NCBI GenBank assembly: GCA_019448385.1
Contig: JAGTXO010000033.1
Span: 263,001-327,000, forward strand
Reading direction: 5' to 3'
Length of the DNA stretch: 64,000 bases
Origin: Diacronema lutheri
Lineage: Eukaryota; Haptophyta; Pavlovophyceae; Pavlovales; Pavlovaceae
The translations under genes were made by a program, and so were the position numbers. The first letter of the stretch is position 1. Every line of letters starts with the position of its first letter. The notes beneath the pieces were generated by a model that ran no database searches, was not told the DNA's origin, and saw only the letters and a list, made by a program, of their open reading frames with translations. Positions 59,596 through 64,000 of the stretch are shown piece by piece.

Positions 59596-60942
59596 TCACA
59601 CCTCGCCCGCGAGCTCCTCGTCCTCTGAGTCGCTCTGCACGTCATCGCTCGGCCCATCCGGCTGCGCGCGCACCCACGCAATCAGCGCCTCGCCGCAGCA
59701 CGCCGCGCCGCCGCTGGCCGTCGTAAGCGGCGGCTCCTGCACGCGCGTGCGCACCGCGGGAAGCTTCGCCGCGCTTTCCGCCGTCTGGAAGCGCGCCGAG
59801 CTGACGACGACGTGCGCTCGCCTCCACGGGCAGCCGGCGGCGCGCGCCCACTGCAGCACGTGCAGGTGGCCGCCGCGCGCTGCGGACGAGCACGTGTCCA
59901 CGTCCCACGGGCAGCCGTTGGCGCGCGCCCACTGCAGCACGGGCAGGTGGCCGTAGTAGGCGGCGCCCGAGCACACCGATTCGTCCCAAGGACAGCCGTT
60001 GGCGCGGAGCCACGCGAGCACGGGCAGCCGGCCGCTCATCGCCGCGTTCGTGCACGCCCACCAGCTCCACGGGCAGCCGCTCGCGTACAGCCAATGCAGC
60101 ACGTGCAGGTGGCCGCCGTCAACTGCCGCCTCGCATGTCTGCTCGTCCCAGGGACAGCCGTGCGCGCGCAGCCACTTGAGCGCGGCGAGATGGCCGGAGA
60201 GAGCGGCGGCGGCGCACGCGTCCTCCTCGTTGTGCTCATCGTCGTCGTCGCCGCGCATCGCGCCCCACGCGAGCCCCTTTGCGTGCGCCCAGCGAAGCAC
60301 GCTCAGGTGGCCGCTCGCAGCGCCGGCGGTGAACGTGTGCGCGTCCCACGGGCAGCCGTGCGCGCGCAGCCAGCTCAGCTGCGTGAGGCTGCCGCGGGCG
60401 GCGGCGAACGCGCAGAGGCGCGGCGTGAGGCGCAGCCCGCAGCCCAGCACGGCCCACGCGAGCTTCGCGTCGGACGTGCACGCCGTGTGCTCCGCCGTGC
60501 GCGTGCCGTCGCGCCCGTCCGCCGCCCGACGCTGCGCGACCGCGCTGCGCAGCTTGCGGCAGCAGAGCGAGGCGGCGAGCTCGTCGTCCTCGGGCAGCGC
60601 GGCGGCAACAAGCACTAGCAGCTCGGTGGGCAAGCCGTCCAGGCGCAGCTCGCGCTCCGGAGCGCGCGGCACGCGGCGAGCGGCGCCCGCGCCGACGCAC
60701 GGCGCCACGCGGCGCGCGCCCACGTGCGTGCGTTCGGCGCGCTCCATGCGCGCGACGCGCTCGTCGAGGAGAGCAACGCGCGCGCACGTGCGTTCAATTT
60801 GCGCGCGCATCGTCGCCATCTGCGCGCGCAGCTCGAGCATCACGGCGAGCAGCTCTGCTTCCCTTTCCTGGGATCGGCCGGATGCTGCCATGAACGCGGA
60901 AGATATGCGTTGCAAGATGCGCGAGTACCGTATGGTACCCAT
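59596..60942 (-). CDS. Ankyrin-repeat protein with F-box-like segment
   Basis: This is a protein of about 448 aa. The N-terminus has a heptad-rich coiled coil (ELLAVMLELRAQMATMRAQI). An F-box-like stretch follows (LDGLPTELLVLVAAALPEDD). Next come seven ankyrin-type units of about 27-33 residues with the pattern GHLxVLxWARANGCPWDxxTC. The tail is acidic. Such GCPWD ankyrin repeats are expanded in algae and in giant viruses; together with an F-box they suggest a ubiquitin-ligase substrate adaptor. The ATG at 60942 is used; a second at 60891 (MAASGRSQ) is equally plausible. Confidence 0.75.
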   Translation of the reverse strand: MGTIRYSRILQRISSAFMAASGRSQEREAELLAVMLELRAQMATMRAQIERTCARVALLDERVARMERAERTHVGARRVAPCVGAGAARRVPRAPERELRLDGLPTELLVLVAAALPEDDELAASLCCRKLRSAVAQRRAADGRDGTRTAEHTACTSDAKLAWAVLGCGLRLTPRLCAFAAARGSLTQLSWLRAHGCPWDAHTFTAGAASGHLSVLRWAHAKGLAWGAMRGDDDDEHNEEDACAAAALSGHLAALKWLRAHGCPWDEQTCEAAVDGGHLHVLHWLYASGCPWSWWACTNAAMSGRLPVLAWLRANGCPWDESVCSGAAYYGHLPVLQWARANGCPWDVDTCSSAARGGHLHVLQWARAAGCPWRRAHVVVSSARFQTAESAAKLPAVRTRVQEPPLTTASGGAACCGEALIAWVRAQPDGPSDDVQSDSEDEELAGEV

Positions 60943-61076
60943 ACTCAATCAGCTTTCTTGGTATTCATGTGGCATGGTTGGTACGATGGAGGTCGCACGA
61001 GCCGAGCTGCACGCGCACGTGTGGACCCGACAAGGGATGTTTGAGCGAAGTACAGGGAGCACGACCGGGAACGCGA

Positions 61077-64000
61077 TCACCGCGGCGCCGTGGCCTGCGC
61101 TTCGACGAGACGGAGGATGCGCTCAAGCTTGCACTCGAGCGCCTCGAGCTCGCCGCGGCGCACGAGCGCGCCAGCGGGCGAGCCGCTCGCGCCGCCCTCA
61201 CTGCGCGGTCCTCGCGCGGCCGTGCCGGGCGTCGCCGGCGGCTTTGGCCGCGCGTCGGAGGCGGCATGGCGGGCGAGCGAAGCAGCCGGCTCGGCCAACG
61301 CCGTTCGCCCCCCGCGCGCGCGCGCGCCGTCCGGCGCGCCGCGCGCGAGCATGATGCGTGTGGCTTTGTCCTTCAGCGCGCCGATCACGCCCGCGAGCCA
61401 GCGCATGCTCTCCTCCGCCTCCTCGCGCGCGCGCGCTTGCGCCTGCGACGTGCTGTGCGCCGCCGGCGCGAGCGCGCTCGGCAAGAGCGCAAGCGCATGC
61501 ATCGCCAGCCACTGCCGACCGCCATGCTTACGCACCTCGCTCGAGAGGCCAACGGCGGCGAGGAAGGCGACAAACGCCGCCTCGTCGCGGCCGAGCACGG
61601 CGAGCGGCTGCACGACGAGCCACAACTCGCCCACGTGGTGCACCTCCGGCTCGGAGAGCGGCCGGAGCAGCCAGCTCAGGAAGGTCTGTGTACGCACAAA
61701 CTCGCGCGGCGAGCGCGCCATGCCGCACGCGGCCGCTTCGGAAAGCGCGGCGAGGGCGCGTGTCGGGCGCGCGCGCAAGTAGGCGACGAGACGCGCGTCA
61801 ACGACGCGGCGCACGGCGTCGCCGAGCACGGTGCCAATCGGCACCACCGGCGGCGTCATGGTGCCCCCCCGGGCCGCACGCTCGGCCGCGCGGCGGTCGT
61901 CGGCTGCGTCGGCGAGCGCAAGAACGTCGTCGGCGTCGTCGTCGTCGGCATGGGCATCGTCATCGTCATCGGCGTCGGCGTCGGCGTCCTTCTCGTCATC
62001 GTCCTCGTCCTCGTCGACGTCGGATCCGCCATCGTCGGCGGCGCTGCCGCGCGCGCGTGCGCCGAGCAACGTCGACGAGCCGCCCAGCGGCGACAGCGCC
62101 GGCGCGCGCGCCGTCGCGACCGCGCCCCCCGCCCCGAGCGCGCGCTCCGAGCCCGGCTGCCGGCTTGCCGCCGCCTGCTGGGCGACGTTCAAACATTCCG
62201 CCGAGTGAGCGTGCGCGTGCGCGTGGCACGCCCTGGCAGCGTCCAAGCTGATGCCCTCGGCGAGCGCGCCGCCGGCGCCATCGTCCCAGCCCGGCGCGCC
62301 GACCGAGTGCGAGCGCCGATGCGAGTGCAGCCGCGGCAGCCGACCGAGGCCGGGCTGCGCGTCTGCCCAGTCGTGCGCGCACTCGGGCGACTGGCCGTCT
62401 GGCGCCGCGCGCTCGTCGGCGCGCGCGGTGCGCGCGGCCGAGTCCAAGTCGGCGGAGGAGGCGCGGCCGCAACTGGGCGCGCTCGCGGGCACGAGGAGCG
62501 GCGAGGTCGCCGCCGTGCCAACGTCGGCAAGCGCGCCGCTGCTCATGCCCGCGAGCGCACCAGCCGGGCGCGCCGCGCCGGCGTGCGAGCCCGCGGTCGG
62601 CGCCGTGTGCGTGTCGGTGGTGTGTGCCGCGTGCTCGCGGGCGGCGTGGCCGAGGACGGCCGCGGCGGCGCGCGTGAAGAGATGCTGCCGCGCCTCAATG
62701 TAGTCGGCGCAGACGCGCTTGAGTGTGTCCGCCGTATCGGCGGTGACATCGTCGAGCTCGGTGGCGCAGGCCTCGTGCTCCGGGCTGAGCCTGTGGTAGA
62801 TGGAGGCGGGGAAGATGTCCTCGAGGACCTGGTGCGTGCGCTCCGTGTCCGTCGCGGACGAGACGAGCGCGCCGAAGGTCTTGAGCAACGAGAGCGCGCT
62901 CGCCGCGTCGGACGACACGGGGGGCCTGCCCGTGCCGATCGACACGATGGCGTCAATCGGGCGGCCTGGCCAGAGGCAGCTCGCCTCGTGGATCGCGAGC
63001 GAGGTCGGGTTGTTGTGCAGCACGGCGCCGTCGACGAGCGTCAGCCGCGTCTCGCCGCGCCCCATCGTCACCGCCTCAAAGTATCCCGGCGCAGCCGTGC
63101 TCGCGCGCAGCGCCTCCCACGCGCGCGCGCCCGAGAAGCCGGGGTACCTCGAGGGCCGCGCGGGCGCGTGCGTGTACGTGCGGAAGAGGAACGGGAGCGG
63201 CGGCGTCGTCGAGATGCACGCGCTCACGAGGAAGACGTGCGGGCGTGGCAGACCGCCCTCGGCGCCGCCGCTGCCGCTGCTGCTGGCGCCGCCGCCGCGG
63301 CCGTCGCCAGCCGAGCGCAGCGCGCCACCTGCGGATGCGCGCGCGGGTGCGCCGGCGGCCGCCGCGCGGGCACGGGCCGCCGCCGCACCAGCGCGGCCAC
63401 CGCCGCCGCCGGGCGCGCGCGCGCGCACCCGCTCGGCGGCGAGCGTTGCATCGAGCATGCGCACTGCGCCAAGTTGCTCGTGGAGCAGCTCGGCGAACGC
63501 GGCGGTCGAATACGACGACGTGCCCACGCCTACGCGCAGCCCTCCCTTCTTCGTGAACGCGCGCTTGGAGAGCTCGAGGTACAGCGCCTCGACCAGGTCA
63601 ACCGAAAAGCCGACCGTGCCGAGGAGATATGCGATAATGGAGCCAGTCGATGTGCCGCAGATCAGATCAAAGGAGGCGTGGAGCGGGCTGCCGTCCAGCG
63701 CGAGCGCCGTCTCGAGGCCGCGCAGCATCTGCAGCGCGACGAGCCCGCGCGTGCCACCGCCGTCGATCGCTAGAATGCGCACGCCACGCGGGCGCTCGCC
63801 GCCCGGCGCGCCCGGTACACCGAGTGCGCCTGCGCCGTTGCCCACGGCGCCGGCGGCGGGGAAGAGCGGCATGAGCGGGAGCGGCGCGGGCGCGACCGTG
63901 CCCGCCGCGTGCGCCTCCATCGCGCCCTCGACGCCGCACACGGCGAGGAGGCGAAGCGCTGCTCCGCGCAGCTCGCCGCGCGGCGGGGCGGCGCGCGCGA
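61077..64000 (-). CDS. Patatin-like phospholipase (iPLA2-gamma type), partial at right edge
   Basis: The open frame runs from a stop at 61077 through the window end. The patatin domain has RILAIDGGGTRGLVALQML (oxyanion hole), FDLICGTSTGSIIAYLLG (nucleophile Ser in GTSTG) and LVDGAVLHNNPTSLAIHEAS (catalytic Asp in DGA), with ALRASTAAPGYFEA between, closest to PNPLA8/iPLA2-gamma. A Gly/Ala-rich insert of about 70 residues splits the domain before HVFLVSACIS. The C-terminal 550 residues are largely disordered with an acidic block (DVDEDEDDDEKDADADADDD). Although an ATG lies at 63920, the frame stays open upstream and reads ELRGAALRLLAVCG, like an armadillo helix. So the true start probably lies outside the window, as in ARM-patatin proteins of plants. 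Confidence 0.85.
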   Translation of the reverse strand, partial: ARAAPPRGELRGAALRLLAVCGVEGAMEAHAAGTVAPAPLPLMPLFPAAGAVGNGAGALGVPGAPGGERPRGVRILAIDGGGTRGLVALQMLRGLETALALDGSPLHASFDLICGTSTGSIIAYLLGTVGFSVDLVEALYLELSKRAFTKKGGLRVGVGTSSYSTAAFAELLHEQLGAVRMLDATLAAERVRARAPGGGGGRAGAAAARARAAAAGAPARASAGGALRSAGDGRGGGASSSGSGGAEGGLPRPHVFLVSACISTTPPLPFLFRTYTHAPARPSRYPGFSGARAWEALRASTAAPGYFEAVTMGRGETRLTLVDGAVLHNNPTSLAIHEASCLWPGRPIDAIVSIGTGRPPVSSDAASALSLLKTFGALVSSATDTERTHQVLEDIFPASIYHRLSPEHEACATELDDVTADTADTLKRVCADYIEARQHLFTRAAAAVLGHAAREHAAHTTDTHTAPTAGSHAGAARPAGALAGMSSGALADVGTAATSPLLVPASAPSCGRASSADLDSAARTARADERAAPDGQSPECAHDWADAQPGLGRLPRLHSHRRSHSVGAPGWDDGAGGALAEGISLDAARACHAHAHAHSAECLNVAQQAAASRQPGSERALGAGGAVATARAPALSPLGGSSTLLGARARGSAADDGGSDVDEDEDDDEKDADADADDDDDAHADDDDADDVLALADAADDRRAAERAARGGTMTPPVVPIGTVLGDAVRRVVDARLVAYLRARPTRALAALSEAAACGMARSPREFVRTQTFLSWLLRPLSEPEVHHVGELWLVVQPLAVLGRDEAAFVAFLAAVGLSSEVRKHGGRQWLAMHALALLPSALAPAAHSTSQAQARAREEAEESMRWLAGVIGALKDKATRIMLARGAPDGARARGGRTALAEPAASLARHAASDARPKPPATPGTAARGPRSEGGASGSPAGALVRRGELEALECKLERILRLVEAQATAPR

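Overview
This window is nuclear DNA of a very GC-rich, gene-dense unicellular alga. Spliceosomal introns are short (about 95-530 nt) and sparse. Several proteins begin with a signal peptide followed by a plastid transit-like stretch (phytoene synthase, plastid IF-3), as expected for a red secondary plastid. Phytoene synthase, a plant-type ketoacyl-CoA synthase, PEX22 and an FLZ zinc finger occur beside animal-type genes (anoctamin, FANCE, CPT2). Together these suggest a haptophyte, perhaps a pavlovophyte; the exact taxon is my inference.

I support 33 protein-coding genes and no RNA genes. Layout, left to right: a lactonase-fold protein running off the left edge (-); URB1 ribosome-biogenesis giant (+); phytoene synthase (+); half-length uS2-like mitoribosomal protein (-) / UBA protein (+); SEC13 (-) / secreted duplicated-domain protein (+); NF-YC (-) / NF-YB (+); LRR protein (-) / PP2C phosphatase (+); plastid IF-3 (-), CPT2 (-), TPR protein (-) / DUF1295 reductase-like membrane protein (+); ketoacyl-CoA synthase (-) / FANCE (+); a PTPA-TIP41 fusion (-) / small unknown (+); FLZ zinc finger (-) / plastid-type membrane protein (+); NTF2/SnoaL-like protein (+); SEC20 (-) / SEC14-like (+); UDP-glucose 4-epimerase (-) / OTU protease (+); a seven-exon anoctamin with IPT domains (+); TrmY-like SPOUT protein (-) / CLC antiporter (+); PEX22 (-) / alpha-mannosidase (+); PITH protein (-), ankyrin protein (-), and a patatin phospholipase running off the right edge (-).

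Thirteen head-to-head pairs separated by only 25-194 bp hold 26 of the 33 genes, so shared bidirectional promoters appear to be the rule. Some pairs are functionally linked: the two histone-fold subunits of the CCAAT-binding factor NF-Y diverge from one promoter that itself carries a CCAAT box, and SEC20 pairs with a SEC14-like protein. The most unusual proteins are the single-frame fusion of the PP2A activator PTPA with the PP2A/TOR regulator TIP41, a eukaryotic TrmY-like tRNA methyltransferase with a PYM-like N-terminal hairpin, and the anoctamin-IPT fusion.

Splice sites were inferred by joining family-conserved protein segments in frame. Donors are mostly GTGCGN, but five introns appear to be GC-AG with GCGCGC-like donors. 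Poly-C tracts up to 60 nt, a 9 x 45 bp minisatellite and a duplicated exon start lie in introns.
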